64,000 nucleotides of DNA, taken from the NCBI RefSeq assembly GCF_014196455.1, contig NZ_JACIDS010000008.1, positions 1 through 64,000 on the forward strand, given 5' to 3'. Below are positions 26,327 to 35,431 of the stretch, piece after piece; the first letter of the stretch is position 1; each line of letters starts with the position of its first letter. The notes under the pieces were generated by a model. The model was not told the origin of the DNA. It made no database searches and worked only from the letters and a program-made list of their open reading frames with translations. This DNA comes from Kaistia hirudinis (GTDB lineage Bacteria > Pseudomonadota > Alphaproteobacteria > Rhizobiales > Kaistiaceae). Made by a program: the position numbers and the translations under genes.

Positions 26327-27070
26327 ATGAAGACCGTCCTCATCACCGGCTGCTCGTCCGGCTACGGCCTCGAGACCGCCCGCCATTTCCTGGACCAGGG
26401 CTGGAACGTGATCGCCACCATGCGCACGCCGCGCGAAGATGTGCTGCCACGCTCGGAGCGGCTGCGCGTTCTGGCGCTCGACGTGACCAGCGCCGACAGC
26501 ATCGCGGCAGCGCTGGCAGCGGCGGGACCGATCGACGTGCTCGTCAACAATGCCGGCATCGGCACGGTCGGTGCGTTCGAGGCGACGCCGATGGCGCAGG
26601 TGCGGAAGCTCTTCGAGACCAACACCTTCGGCGTCATGGCGATGACGCAGGCCGTGATCCCGCAGTTTCGCGCGCAGCGGTCCGGCGTGATCGTCAATGT
26701 GACGTCCAGCGTGACGCTGACGCCGATGCCGCTCGCCGCCGCCTATACCGCCAGCAAGCAGGCGATCGAGGGCTTCACCGGCTCGCTGGCGCATGAGCTC
26801 GGCTATTTCGGCGCCCGCGTGAAGCTGGTCGAGCCCGGCTATGCGCCGACGACGCGCTTCGCGCACAATACGGACATCAATATCGCGGACCTCATCCCGG
26901 CGGCCTATGCGCCCTTTGCCGATCCGATCTTCGCCGCCTTCGCGCATCCGCCTTTGGTGACGAAGGAGAGCGATGTCGCCGAGGCCGTGTGGCGCGCCGC
27001 GAACGACCTCACCGGCCAGCTGCACTTTCCGGCCGGCCCCGACGCGGTGGCGCTGGCGCGCGCCGCCTGA
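26327..27070 (+). CDS. Short-chain dehydrogenase/reductase
   Basis: A 247-residue classical SDR. TGCSSGYG (about residues 7-14) is the cofactor loop, NNAGIG is the central beta-strand motif, Ser is in VTSSVTLT, and the catalytic Tyr/Lys are in YTASK. Near the C-terminus PGYAPTTRF is the usual PG motif. ATG 26327 follows AGGAA. It is divergent from the AraC-type gene and probably its target. The substrate cannot be read from the sequence. Confidence 0.93.
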   Translation: MKTVLITGCSSGYGLETARHFLDQGWNVIATMRTPREDVLPRSERLRVLALDVTSADSIAAALAAAGPIDVLVNNAGIGTVGAFEATPMAQVRKLFETNTFGVMAMTQAVIPQFRAQRSGVIVNVTSSVTLTPMPLAAAYTASKQAIEGFTGSLAHELGYFGARVKLVEPGYAPTTRFAHNTDINIADLIPAAYAPFADPIFAAFAHPPLVTKESDVAEAVWRAANDLTGQLHFPAGPDAVALARAA

Positions 27071-27086
27071 TCGGCGGGCGGGGCCG

Positions 27087-27704
27087 TCAGGCGCCGGGCG
27101 GATTCGGGGGGAGCGGCACGGGCGGGATGGCGGGATCGGGGCCGTAGCGATTGTCCCCGACCTGCCGCTCGCCCGCGAGTTGGGCCACGAGAAAAAGGTC
27201 CGCCCCGAGATAGATCAGGTTGTTGACCATAAGCACCGCGAAGAGCACCGGATCGAAGGTCTGGAGCTCGAAAATTCTCGCGATCATGAGGAGGCCTGCC
27301 GCCAGGAAGGGCAGCGGCAGCAGGCCCCACCAGCCCGTCCGCCCACGATCGTGCAAGCGCCGCGCGACCGATGCGGCGAGCAGGACGATCGCCGCGACGG
27401 CCACGAGACCGAGACCCGGCAACATGGCGCCGATGTCCGGCATCAGCTCGGGGTGAAAGCCGCGAATGGAGATGGAATAGCCGCCGCCGGAGGTCTCGAT
27501 GGTGGCCTGGTCGGGATGCGCCAGCGCGAATTCCTGCATCCGCGCCAGGCTGGCGGTGAATTCCGGCAGCATGACCATGTAGCCCGCCACCACGGTCAGG
27601 GCGATGACGAGCCCCGCATAAGGCCAGAAGCGTCCGCGCGGCTCGCGCCCCCTGAAATTCAGCAGGTTCCGCAGATTGAAGCTGATGGATTCAACGATCC
27701 GCAC
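27087..27704 (-). CDS. DUF805 family membrane protein
   Basis: A 205-residue inner-membrane protein. The N-terminal FNLRNLLNFRGREPRGRFWPY and the later ARRLHDRGRTGWWGLLPL are hallmark segments of DUF805. Four hydrophobic helices are visible; an extra periplasmic-like loop of about 45 residues lies between the first and second. It starts at GTG 27704 behind AAGGGGG. DUF805 proteins have no agreed function. It is convergent with the SDR gene, 16 bp apart, and no functional partner is adjacent. Confidence 0.85.
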   Translation of the reverse strand: MRIVESISFNLRNLLNFRGREPRGRFWPYAGLVIALTVVAGYMVMLPEFTASLARMQEFALAHPDQATIETSGGGYSISIRGFHPELMPDIGAMLPGLGLVAVAAIVLLAASVARRLHDRGRTGWWGLLPLPFLAAGLLMIARIFELQTFDPVLFAVLMVNNLIYLGADLFLVAQLAGERQVGDNRYGPDPAIPPVPLPPNPPGA

Positions 27705-27856
27705 CGATGCCCCCTTCGGCGCTCTGTCATCGCTTTGCGCCCCCGAGCAAGCGATAGCGTGCGGGCGTGCACTCCTGCAACCACAGTTGTGGGTTCGTAA
27801 GGCAGGCGTTGCCGTCGCGCGGCGCGCCGCCTGCCTTGCGGGTCGGTGAGACGCGG

Positions 27857-29095
27857 CTAGGCCGCGAACAGGGCCCGGTCGTCGCGCACGGCCGCGCCGG
27901 ACTGCAGCACGGCGACGACGCGGTTTTCGTGCTGCGCGAAGCAGGCGAGGCTGTCGAGCGGATTGGCCTCGACGACCAGGAGATCGGCGAAGGCACCTTC
28001 GCTGATCTCGCCGATCAGGCCCTCCATCCGCACCACCCTCGCATTGTTGATCGTCGCGTGGCGGAGCGCCTCGGCGGCGCCGCAGACCTTCTCGTGGATC
28101 AGCAGCCCGTCGCCCTGATAGGTCTTGGGCGACCAGCAGAGATCCGTGCCGTAGCCGACATTGACGCCGGCCGAGAGCGCGATTTCCAGCGATTTGAGGC
28201 CGGTCGCCAGCACCTCGGCATTCTTGTCGAGGTTCTCCTGCGTGAAGCCGAAGCTCGGGCCGTATTTCGCGTCGGCCTCATAGGTGATCAGCGTCGGCAC
28301 GAGATGCGCGTTCCGCTCGCGCATCACCCGCGCCGTATCGGGCGAGATGAAATTGCCGTGCTCGATCGAGCGCACGCCGCATTCGACGGCGCGGCGCATG
28401 CCGATGTCGCTATAGACATGGGCCATGACATAGCGGCCGACCCGCTCGGCCTCTTCCACGATCGCGGAGATTTCCTCCAGCGAATATTGCGGATGGACCA
28501 GCTTGTCGCCCGGCGAGGAAACGCCGCCGCCGGCCATGATCTTGATGTGGTCGACGCCCTGGCGGATGTTCTCGCGCACGGCCTTGCGCACCTCGTCGAC
28601 ACCGTCGCAGACACAGGTGAGCCCGCCCAGCGCTTCCTGGCAGTTGCACGTCTCGGCGCGGCCGCGATGGTCGCCATGGCCGCCGGTCTGCGACAGGACG
28701 CGGCCGGCGACGAAGAGGCGCGGCCCCTTGAAGAGACCCTTTTCCAGCGCGGCCTTGTGGCCGTAATCGGCGCCGCCGGCATCGCGCACGGTGGTGAAGC
28801 CGCGCATCAGCATGCCGGCGAGATGGACGCCGGCGCGCGCCGTCATTTCCGACGGCAGCACCGAGCGGCCGTCCGAGAACTGGCCGATATAGCAATGGGC
28901 GTGGCAGTCGATCAGGCCCGGCGAGAGATAGCGCCCGCCGAGCGAGGTGCGCGGCAGCGCGGGATCGATCAGCCGATCATCGGCCAGGCGCGCGATCTTG
29001 CCGCCGGAAATGACGACGGCCTTGCCCTCGATGATCGCTCCGGCGACGACATCGACGATCTTCGCGTCGGTGATGACGTATTCAGTCTTTGGCAT
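27857..29095 (-). CDS. Amidohydrolase (prolidase/imidazolonepropionase-like)
   Basis: A 412-residue metal-dependent hydrolase of the amidohydrolase superfamily. Metal motif HxH is in LIDCHAHCYIG (about residues 61-71), a conserved lysine is in VDHIKIMAGGG, metal histidines are in VMAHVYSD and SIEHGNFI, and the catalytic Asp is in GYGTDLCW. This arrangement resembles the Xaa-Pro/Xaa-Arg dipeptidase group. ATG 29095 overlaps the end of the oxoprolinase B gene by 14 bp, so they are cotranscribed. It is the last gene of the dipeptide importer/oxoprolinase run and may cleave the imported or ring-opened product. Confidence 0.88.
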   Translation of the reverse strand: MPKTEYVITDAKIVDVVAGAIIEGKAVVISGGKIARLADDRLIDPALPRTSLGGRYLSPGLIDCHAHCYIGQFSDGRSVLPSEMTARAGVHLAGMLMRGFTTVRDAGGADYGHKAALEKGLFKGPRLFVAGRVLSQTGGHGDHRGRAETCNCQEALGGLTCVCDGVDEVRKAVRENIRQGVDHIKIMAGGGVSSPGDKLVHPQYSLEEISAIVEEAERVGRYVMAHVYSDIGMRRAVECGVRSIEHGNFISPDTARVMRERNAHLVPTLITYEADAKYGPSFGFTQENLDKNAEVLATGLKSLEIALSAGVNVGYGTDLCWSPKTYQGDGLLIHEKVCGAAEALRHATINNARVVRMEGLIGEISEGAFADLLVVEANPLDSLACFAQHENRVVAVLQSGAAVRDDRALFAA

Positions 29096-30758
29096 AGGTC
29101 TCGGCCTCCACGGGCTCGATCGCAGGCGCGGCCGGATCGACATAGCCGTTGGCGACGTCATGGGCGAGCGCCGCGGCATCGCGCTCCGCCGGATTGCCCC
29201 AGCCGGAGCCGCCGGCGCTGAAATTGACGAAGCGCTCGCCCGCCTTCAGATGCGCGCGATACATGCCGACCTTCTTTTCGCGGTCCTCGCCCGGCCAGAG
29301 AACCATATGATTCTGGACCGCCGACGGCGCGCCGCCCTCCAGGCCCCAGCCGCCGGTCTTCGCCTTCTTCTTCATCGAGATGATCTCGGTGTCGCCGACC
29401 ATGCGGATCTGCCGCCGCACGCCGAGCCCGCCACGATGGCGGCCCGCGCCGCCGGAGTTCGGGACGAGTTCCAGCCCTTCATGGAAGAGATTGGCCTGCC
29501 GCTCCAGCACCTCGATCGGCGTGTTGCGCACCGTGCTGGTCGAGGGGTGCTGCAGCGCTGTCGCGCCATCATGGTCCCGCGTCGCGCCCCAGCCGATGCC
29601 CTCATTGTTGGAGATGACGTAATATTTGCCGGTGCGGTGATGCCGGCCCATGGCCATGAAGCCCGGCTCGTCGCCGCCGGAAGCCGCCGGCAGCCAGTCG
29701 AGCGCCGGCGCCAGCGCCTTGGCGATCAGCTCGAAGGCGACCATGTGCGTCCACGGCATATAGGTCGAGGACGGGTAGACGGCGTGGAAGAGATTGCCGG
29801 GATCGGCCTTCACGTCGAGTGCCATGAAGTTGCCGTGATTGCTCGGGCTGTCCGGCGAGGTCAGGAACTTGAAATAGGTCTTCGCCATGGAGATCGTCGC
29901 GCCATAGGGCACGTTGACCGGTCCGGCGACCATCGGGGCCGAGCGGTTATAGTCGACGCTGAAACGATCCTCGGTGATGGTCACGTCGACCGCCATCTTG
30001 ATCATGTCCGAGCTGACGCCGTCATCGTCGAGCCATTCCTCGGCCGACCAGGAGCCCTTGGGCAGATCTTTCAGCGCTGTGCGGGTCTTCTCATGCGCAT
30101 GGGCGAAGAAGGCCTCGATCGCGGCGAGCACGCGCGCCTTGCCGAACTTCGCATAGATGTCGCGCACGCATTTCTCGCCGGTCCTGAGGCAGGCGACCTG
30201 CGCGCCGAAATCGCCGCGGATCGCCTCGGGCAGGCGCGAATTCGCCTCCATCACTTTCCAGAGGTCGGCGTCGAGCTTGCCTTCCTTGATGATGCGCACG
30301 CCCGGAAGGATCAGCCCCTCCTGGTGGATATTGGTCGAGTCGATCACATAGCCCGGATCCTTGGCGCCGAGATCGAGCCAGTGCGCCCTGACGCACAGAT
30401 ACATGTCGGGGCTGTCGCCGCCGAGGAAGACGGGCGCCATGAGAAGCGCGTCCGACATATGCGCCGAGTTCCAGTAGGGATAGTTGAGGATCACCACGTC
30501 ACCGGGGCGGAGCGAGGCGATCTCCATGTTCTGGAGCAGCATCTTCAGCGCATAGTCATTGCCGCCGATGAAAGAGGTGATTCCCGCGGCCTCCGCCACC
30601 ATGCGCCCCTCGGCATCGGCGATCGAGATGCCGAAATCGAGCACCTCGTAGATCACGGCGTTGAAGGCGGTGCGCACGAGCGTGCGGCGCATCTGCTCCG
30701 CCGCCGAGAAGAACAGAGCGGAGATGATCTCGATTTCCGCGGCCTTGCTGATGGTCAT
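29082..30758 (-). CDS. Hydantoinase B/oxoprolinase family protein
   Basis: A 558-residue protein matching the HyuB half of 5-oxoprolinase/N-methylhydantoinase. Diagnostic stretches include DFGISIADAEGRMVAEA, a PGDVVILNYPYWNS segment, and the glycine-rich NSGGAGRHRGGLGVRRQI near residue 455. HyuA and HyuB together open cyclic amides (5-oxoproline, hydantoins) using ATP. The start is ATG 30758; a TTG at 30764 would overlap the hyuA-like stop. The amidohydrolase gene begins inside its 3' end. Confidence 0.92.
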   Translation of the reverse strand: MTISKAAEIEIISALFFSAAEQMRRTLVRTAFNAVIYEVLDFGISIADAEGRMVAEAAGITSFIGGNDYALKMLLQNMEIASLRPGDVVILNYPYWNSAHMSDALLMAPVFLGGDSPDMYLCVRAHWLDLGAKDPGYVIDSTNIHQEGLILPGVRIIKEGKLDADLWKVMEANSRLPEAIRGDFGAQVACLRTGEKCVRDIYAKFGKARVLAAIEAFFAHAHEKTRTALKDLPKGSWSAEEWLDDDGVSSDMIKMAVDVTITEDRFSVDYNRSAPMVAGPVNVPYGATISMAKTYFKFLTSPDSPSNHGNFMALDVKADPGNLFHAVYPSSTYMPWTHMVAFELIAKALAPALDWLPAASGGDEPGFMAMGRHHRTGKYYVISNNEGIGWGATRDHDGATALQHPSTSTVRNTPIEVLERQANLFHEGLELVPNSGGAGRHRGGLGVRRQIRMVGDTEIISMKKKAKTGGWGLEGGAPSAVQNHMVLWPGEDREKKVGMYRAHLKAGERFVNFSAGGSGWGNPAERDAAALAHDVANGYVDPAAPAIEPVEAETYAKD

Positions 30759-30760
30759 GA

Positions 30761-32797
30761 TCAAGCCTCCACGCGGCGTACGGACAGCATGCCGTAGGGA
30801 TCGACGATAAGGGTCTGGTTGCCGTGGATCGCGAGCGAGGAGCCCTCGTCGACGACGAGGAGCGGCCCCGGATAGCTCTGCCCCGCTTCGAGTGCGTTCC
30901 GGTTCATCTTGAGGCAGTCGACATGGGCGCCACTCGCCTGGTCGAACATGCGGTGCGGCGCCGAGTCGGCGAGATCCATCGACGTGCCGATCCGCGTAGC
31001 AAGGTCCGGCTTTTCCGCGGTGACGACGAGCTTCACCATCAGCGAGACGATCTCCGCTTCGCTGTCGAAGGAATGGCCGAAGCGGTCGAGATGCAATTGC
31101 GAGAAGCGCTCGAACAGGGCGGCTGGCGTATCGCTGATCGCATAGGGCACCGAGAGCGTATGCTCCTGGCCGATGAAGCGGATGCGCGTCGTAAAGGCGA
31201 CGGCCGGGTCGATGGCGCGGCCGACCTTGGCGGCGAGTTCGGCGGTGCTGCGCGTCTTCAGATCCTCCGCGACCGCGGCGAGGCGCGTCAGCGATGCGTC
31301 CGAGATCGTCGCGAGCACGGAGACGGAATCGGAGAAGGAGAGGTCGCTCGCCAGCATGCCCCAGGCCGAGAAGACCGAGGGGAGGGGCGGGATCACGAGT
31401 TCGGCCATTTCGAGCTCGTTCTGCAGCATCGGCCCGAGCAGCGGGCCGCAGCCGCCGAAGCCGAGCATGGAGAATTCGGCCGGATCGAGCCCGCGCTCGA
31501 GCATCATTTCCTTGATCGAGGAGGCGGTGCGCGAGATCAGCACCGAGAAGATCGAGCGCGCGGCCTCCTCCACGGATATGCCGAGCGGATCGGCGATGGT
31601 CTCGCGGATGGCATTGGCGGCGAGGTCCTGCGCGACATTCATCGCGCCGCCCATGAAATTGCCGGTGTCGATATAGCCGAGGATGACGGCGGCGTCGGTG
31701 ACGGTCGCCTGCGTGCCGCCGCGGCCATAGCAGGCCGGGCCCGGCACGGCGCCGGCGCTTTCCGGTCCGACGCGCAGCAGCTTGTTGTCGATCCAGGCGA
31801 TCGAGCCGCCGCCCGCGCCGAGCGTCCGGAGGTCATAGATCGGCTGCAGGATCGGCAGGTTCTCGATCCGCGCCTCGAAGACGTCGGTCGGCTCGAAATC
31901 GACGATGAGGCAGGCATCGAGGCTGGTGCCGCCGACATCGACGGAGAGGACGTTGCGCCGGCCCGTCTCGCGGGCGACATGCAGCGCGCCGGAGACGCCG
32001 CCGGCCGGGCCGGAGAGCACGGTCGCGATCGGCTCGGCTTCGGCGAGACTGAAGGTCAGCGCGCCGCCGGAGGAGTTCATGACGAATTTCTGGCCCGCAA
32101 AGCCCTTCGCCTCGATGCCGGCGGAGACGCGGCCGAGATAGTTCTTGAGGACCGGCTTGATATAGGCGTCGAGCACCGCCGTGCTGGTGCGCTCATATTC
32201 GCGATATTCATTGGCGAGCAGCGCGCCGGCCGAGACGATGCCGTCCGGATGCTGCGCGCGGATCAGCTCGACCGCTTCGCGCTCATGCGCCGAATTGGCA
32301 TAGGAATGCAGGAAGCTGATGGCGATCGCCTCGCAGCCTTCCACCTCGAACAGCGCCTTCGCCGCCGCGACGACGGCCGCGCCATCCAGCGGCTCGACCG
32401 CGTTGCCCTCGAAATCCATGCGACCGCCGACGCCGGCGATGTTGCGCCGCTCGACGATCGGCGGCGGCGGGCAATAGTCGAAGCGGTACATGTTGACGAA
32501 ATCGAGCGCGCCGCGGCCGATCTCGAAGATGTCGCGAAAGCCGGCATTGGTGATGATGCCGACCTTGGCGCCCTTGCGCTCCAGGATCGCGTTGAGGCCG
32601 AGCGTCGTGCCGTGCACGAAATCGGAAATCGCCTCCGCCGGCACGCCGAGCTTGCCGACGGCCGCGACGACGCCTTCCGCCGGATCATGCGGCGTGGTCG
32701 GCAGCTTGAAGGCGCGGAGCAGCTTCTTCTCCGCGTCGAACAGCACGACGTCGATGAAGGTGCCGCCGATATCGATGGCCAGCTTGTATCTGCTCAT
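30761..32797 (-). CDS. Hydantoinase/oxoprolinase family protein, A subunit
   Basis: A 678-residue ATP-binding subunit of the HyuA/oxoprolinase group. The N-terminus YKLAIDIGGTFIDVVLFD is the ASKHA phosphate-1 loop, VHGTTLGLNAILERKGAKVG follows, and NVLSVDVGGTSLDACLI and MLGFGGCGPLLG are later nucleotide-fold motifs. It phosphorylates the ring carbonyl of a cyclic amide before hydrolysis by the B subunit, whose gene starts 2 bp beyond its stop. Linkage to a dipeptide-type importer suggests a pyroglutamyl- or hydantoin-like substrate; this is inferred. Confidence 0.92.
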   Translation of the reverse strand: MSRYKLAIDIGGTFIDVVLFDAEKKLLRAFKLPTTPHDPAEGVVAAVGKLGVPAEAISDFVHGTTLGLNAILERKGAKVGIITNAGFRDIFEIGRGALDFVNMYRFDYCPPPPIVERRNIAGVGGRMDFEGNAVEPLDGAAVVAAAKALFEVEGCEAIAISFLHSYANSAHEREAVELIRAQHPDGIVSAGALLANEYREYERTSTAVLDAYIKPVLKNYLGRVSAGIEAKGFAGQKFVMNSSGGALTFSLAEAEPIATVLSGPAGGVSGALHVARETGRRNVLSVDVGGTSLDACLIVDFEPTDVFEARIENLPILQPIYDLRTLGAGGGSIAWIDNKLLRVGPESAGAVPGPACYGRGGTQATVTDAAVILGYIDTGNFMGGAMNVAQDLAANAIRETIADPLGISVEEAARSIFSVLISRTASSIKEMMLERGLDPAEFSMLGFGGCGPLLGPMLQNELEMAELVIPPLPSVFSAWGMLASDLSFSDSVSVLATISDASLTRLAAVAEDLKTRSTAELAAKVGRAIDPAVAFTTRIRFIGQEHTLSVPYAISDTPAALFERFSQLHLDRFGHSFDSEAEIVSLMVKLVVTAEKPDLATRIGTSMDLADSAPHRMFDQASGAHVDCLKMNRNALEAGQSYPGPLLVVDEGSSLAIHGNQTLIVDPYGMLSVRRVEA

Positions 32798-32808
32798 GTC
32801 TGCCTCAA

Positions 32809-33588
32809 TCAGTAGACGGCTTCCAGAAGGCGGGCCGTGTATTCGTTCTGCGGTCGGCTCAGCACGTCCCGCGCTTGTCCCTGTTCGACGATCCGGCCCT
32901 GGTTCATGACGTAGACGCGGTCGCAGAGGAGGCGCACCACGTTCACGTCGTGCGAGATGAAGACGATCGTCAGGTTGCGCTCGCGGATCATCCGCACGAA
33001 GAGTTCGAGGATCTGCGCCTGGATCGACACGTCGAGCGAGGAGAGCGGCTCGTCGCAGACGAGGAGTTCCGGCTCGACGGCGAGGGCGCGCGCGATCGCG
33101 ACGCGCTGGCGCTGGCCGCCGGAGAATTCATGCGGATAGCGGTCGCCCCAGGCCGCGTTGAGCCCGACTTCCTCGAGCAACTGGCCGGCGCGCGCGATGC
33201 GCTCCGCCTTGCCGAGTTCGCGTTTGTGCAGCAGCAGGCTCTCCATGACGGAGCTTTGCACCGTCGCGCGCGGGTTGAGGCTGCCATAGGGATCCTGGAA
33301 CACGATCTGCACGTCGGACTTGAAGGCGAAGCTTTCCTTCCGCGTCAGCGTGGCGACGTCGCGACCCTTGAAGAGATAGCGGCCGGAATCATAGCCGGTG
33401 AGGCGCGTGATGATGTTGGCGACGGTCGATTTGCCCGATCCGGATTCGCCGAGAATGCCGACGACCTCGCCGCGATTGATGGTGATGTCGATGCCGGACA
33501 GCGCAAAGGAGCGGTTCTGCACCAGGAGGCGGCGGGCGAAGCTCTTGGCGACGCCTTCGAGCGCGACGAGGGGTTCCGCGCCGGCCAT
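32809..33588 (-). CDS. Dipeptide/oligopeptide ABC transporter ATPase (DppF-like)
   Basis: A 259-residue ABC ATPase: Walker [11 protein letters not shown]-loop [11 protein letters not shown], signature FSGGQRQRV, Walker [13 protein letters not shown] and switch FISHDV. It powers a dipeptide-type importer with the ATPase gene directly upstream, whose stop overlaps this start (ATGA). ATG 33588 is preferred over GTG 33591. The C-terminal oligopeptide-transporter extension is short (ends [19 protein letters not shown]). It lies 11 bp before the hyuA-like gene. Confidence 0.93.
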   Translation of the reverse strand: MAGAEPLVALEGVAKSFARRLLVQNRSFALSGIDITINRGEVVGILGESGSGKSTVANIITRLTGYDSGRYLFKGRDVATLTRKESFAFKSDVQIVFQDPYGSLNPRATVQSSVMESLLLHKRELGKAERIARAGQLLEEVGLNAAWGDRYPHEFSGGQRQRVAIARALAVEPELLVCDEPLSSLDVSIQAQILELFVRMIRERNLTIVFISHDVNVVRLLCDRVYVMNQGRIVEQGQARDVLSRPQNEYTARLLEAVY

Positions 33589-34583
33589 CACTGCGCGCCT
33601 CGTCCGAGCAGGCAGGCGCTGAAGCCGCTGGTGATGCCGGCATTGAGCGGGAGCGGCGCGGTCAGGCAGACCGGCTCGGCATAGGCGCAGCGCGAGGCGA
33701 AGGCGCAGCCGCTCGTGCCGAAGCCGGCGCCGACCGGTTCGCCCGGGATCGAGCGGATGTCGGCGAGCGCCTTCTCTCGTGTCGGGATGCAGGCGAACAG
33801 CGCCTCGGTATAGGGATGGGCTGCGTGCGTGCCGACATCGGCGGCCGGCACGATGTTGAGCAACTGGCCGCCATAGAGCACTGCGATGCGGCCGACGCTC
33901 TGGCGCAGGAGTTCGAGATTGTGGCTGATCAGGATCACGGCGAGGCCGTGGCGGCGGCTCCGATCCAGCATCATCTCGATGACGCGGCGCTGCGTGATCG
34001 CGTCGAGCGCGGTTGTCGGCTCGTCGGCGACGAGCAGCTTGGGCTCTTGCGACAGCGCGATCGCGAACACGATGCGCTGGCGCATGCCGCCGGAGAACTG
34101 GTCGGGATACTGGTCGAAGGCCAGCGCCGGCTCGGGGATGCCGACCTCGGCCATCAGCGCGATCGCCGCCTCGCGCGTGCGCTCCGCGCCCATCGGCCAG
34201 CCCTTGGCAAGATAGATTGCCTCGGTGATCTGCTTGCCGATGCGCATGCTCGGATTGAGCGAGGAGAAAGGATCCTGCGGCACATAGCCGATGGCGTGTC
34301 CGAGCAACCCCCGCACGGCCGCGCCATAGCCTTCGAGCGGCAGCGTCCGCCCCTCGAAGGTCACGCGGCCGGCGGTGAGGCGGGCATCGTCCTGAAGGCC
34401 GAAGAGGGTGCGCGTCAGCAGCGTCTTGCCGGAGCCGCTCTCGCCGACCACGCCGAACACCTCGCGCCGGTTCACGGCGAAGGAGACGCCGCTCACCATG
34501 GTGCGGCCGCCGACCCGCAGAGCGATGGTGGCATCCTCGACCTTGAGCAGCGGCTCCTCGGGGGCAAGCGTCGGGTGTGTCAT
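33588..34583 (-). CDS. Dipeptide/oligopeptide ABC transporter ATPase (DppD-like)
   Basis: A 331-residue ABC ATPase of the DppD/OppD type. Walker A is GESGSGKTLL, the signature is FSGGMRQRI, and Walker B is LLVADEPTTALD. The C-terminal oligopeptide extension contains CAFASRCAYAEPVC, the cysteine cluster that in some relatives holds an iron-sulfur site. The start is ATG 34583. It is followed without a gap by the DppF-like gene and lies 13 bp after the inner permease gene. Confidence 0.93.
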   Translation of the reverse strand: MTHPTLAPEEPLLKVEDATIALRVGGRTMVSGVSFAVNRREVFGVVGESGSGKTLLTRTLFGLQDDARLTAGRVTFEGRTLPLEGYGAAVRGLLGHAIGYVPQDPFSSLNPSMRIGKQITEAIYLAKGWPMGAERTREAAIALMAEVGIPEPALAFDQYPDQFSGGMRQRIVFAIALSQEPKLLVADEPTTALDAITQRRVIEMMLDRSRRHGLAVILISHNLELLRQSVGRIAVLYGGQLLNIVPAADVGTHAAHPYTEALFACIPTREKALADIRSIPGEPVGAGFGTSGCAFASRCAYAEPVCLTAPLPLNAGITSGFSACLLGRGAQ

Positions 34584-34596
34584 CCGCGTCCTCCCC

Positions 34597-35427
34597 TCAT
34601 CGCCGGCGGGAGGTCGGGTCGAGCTCGCGGCGGAGCATGTCACCGATCACGTTGAAGGCGAGGGCGGTCAGGAAGATCGCGACGCCGGGCGCCAGCACGA
34701 TCCACCAGCCATTCGCCACATAGGAGCGTCCATCCGCGATCATCGCGCCCCATTCGGGCTGCGGAATCTGCGCGCCGACGCCGATGAAGGAGAGGCCGGA
34801 AATGGCGAGCATGACCGCCGAGATGTCGAGCGTCACCTGCACGATCAGCACGTCGAAGGCGTTCGGGATCACGTAGCGGAACACCTTGCGATGCAGCGGC
34901 ACGCCGAGCGCGTCGGCCGAGGCGATGAACTTCTGCGACAGGATGTCGGCCGTCACCATGCGCGACAGGCGGGCATAGTTCGGCCACCAGGAAAAGACGA
35001 GCGCCCAGATCGCCGCCTGGAGGCTGGCGCCGAGCGCGGAGGCGAAGCCGAGCGCCAGGATGAGCGGCGGAAAGCCGAGCCAGATATCGGCGAGGCGCAT
35101 CAGCGCATTGTCGGCCGCGCCGCCGACGAAGGCGGAGAAAATGCCGATCGTGCAGCCGATCACCACGCCCGCGATCAGCACGAAGAAGGTCGCCGACAGG
35201 GTGAGCTGCGCGCCATGGAGCAGCCGGCTCAGCACGTCGCGGCCCGAGCCGTCCGTCCCGAACCAGTGCATCGAGGAGGGCGCCAGCAGCTTGGAGCGGA
35301 AGCTGATCTGCATCGGGTCATAGGGCGTCACGAACGGGCCGATGATCGCAACGAGAATGACGATGAGCGCGAGGATGACCGCCGCGCGCTCGATATTGGT
35401 TTTGGGAAGCGTGAGAAGTCGTAGCAT
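34597..35427 (-). CDS. Dipeptide ABC transporter permease (DppC-like)
   Basis: A 276-residue permease with one N-terminal helix (AAVILALIVILVAIIGPFV), the DppC-type loop YDPMQISFRSKLLAPSS..HWFGTDGSGRDVLSRLL, and five further helices. The EAA-like loop is ASADALGVPLHRKVFRYVIPNA. It pairs with the DppB-like permease gene 4 bp upstream to form the membrane channel of the importer. Confidence 0.94.
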   Translation of the reverse strand: MLRLLTLPKTNIERAAVILALIVILVAIIGPFVTPYDPMQISFRSKLLAPSSMHWFGTDGSGRDVLSRLLHGAQLTLSATFFVLIAGVVIGCTIGIFSAFVGGAADNALMRLADIWLGFPPLILALGFASALGASLQAAIWALVFSWWPNYARLSRMVTADILSQKFIASADALGVPLHRKVFRYVIPNAFDVLIVQVTLDISAVMLAISGLSFIGVGAQIPQPEWGAMIADGRSYVANGWWIVLAPGVAIFLTALAFNVIGDMLRRELDPTSRRR

Positions 35428-35431
35428 CGCC

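Noticed and set aside
30824-32815. A 663-codon plus-strand frame antisense to the oxoprolinase A gene
   Set aside because: Mirror frame of a well-supported gene, rich in Arg/Asp/Glu/His with no domain features.
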